DNA from: Arcanobacterium_A bovis
GTDB taxonomy: Bacteria; Actinomycetota; Actinomycetes; Actinomycetales; Actinomycetaceae
NCBI RefSeq assembly: GCF_042655305.1
Contig: NZ_JBHSLR010000009.1
DNA: 64,000 nt
Reading direction: 5' to 3' (one strand)
The notes below the pieces were generated by a model. It did not search any database. It was not told where the DNA came from and saw only the letters and a list, made by a program, of their open reading frames with translations. The position numbers and the translations under genes are program-made. This document shows, one piece after another, positions 63,982-64,000 of this stretch. Numbering within the stretch: position 1 is the first letter of the stretch; every line of letters begins with the position of its first letter.

Positions 63982-64000
63982 GTGTCGAAAAATAGAGTAA
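63982..64000 (+). CDS. secD: Probable start of secD (truncated by the window)
   Basis: A GTG at 63982 opens a frame (M-S-K-N-R-V) that runs off the right edge. The call rests on position after yajC only; too little is visible to recognise SecD itself. Confidence 0.35.

Overview
The window reads as a chromosomal segment of a low-to-moderate G+C actinobacterium of the Actinomycetaceae type (Arcanobacterium/Trueperella-like). This is inferred from gene content, not from a database match: SepH, DUF4193, DUF3710, DUF3159, DUF3000, a phosphatidylinositol-mannoside gene block (pgsA-patA-pimA), and tightly overlapping genes with many GTG/TTG starts. No phage, insertion sequence or CRISPR array was seen.

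Layout. 1-2 kb: two overlapping tandem-domain GNAT acetyltransferases. 2-10.8 kb: a type IIA topoisomerase A subunit (minus), a phosphodiesterase and thymidine kinase, sepH (minus), and the DUF4193-DUF3710-DUF3159-TRAM methyltransferase run. 10.8-20.3 kb: aconitase with a probable operator and an excellent terminator, dxs, RNase D with DUF3000 (minus), and an MprF-like lipid aminoacyltransferase (minus). 20.5-28.4 kb: a membrane-anchored esterase and the treZ-treY-glgX block (minus) for making trehalose from glycogen. 28.5-29.0 kb: four tRNA genes (Val-CAC on minus; Gly-GCC, Cys-GCA, Val-GAC on plus).

29.2-46.7 kb is the accessory highlight: a WXG100-like gene diverging from a six-gene operon. 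The operon encodes an exported coiled-coil protein, a membrane-tethered type I periplasmic-binding-fold protein, an FHA/FtsK-SpoIIIE ATPase of the EssC/EccC kind, a transmembrane Ser/Thr kinase, a 1803-residue Rhs/YD-repeat protein with a helical WXG-like head and an unrecognised C-terminal tip, and a polytopic membrane protein with strikingly different codon use that is a candidate immunity protein. I read this as a compact type VII-like secretion system with its own polymorphic toxin, a ligand-binding sensor and kinase/FHA phospho-control. It has no EccB, EccD, EccE or mycosin gene beside it.

46.8-64 kb returns to housekeeping genes: carAB and sdaA (minus), thrS, the inositol-phospholipid/PIM genes pgsA-patA-pimA followed by a small LemA-like membrane protein, a PrsW-family protease and a NUDIX hydrolase, then yebC-ruvC-ruvA-ruvB-yajC and the probable first codons of secD. 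A good LexA (SOS) box lies just upstream of ruvA. No gene-free stretch longer than about 300 bases occurs.
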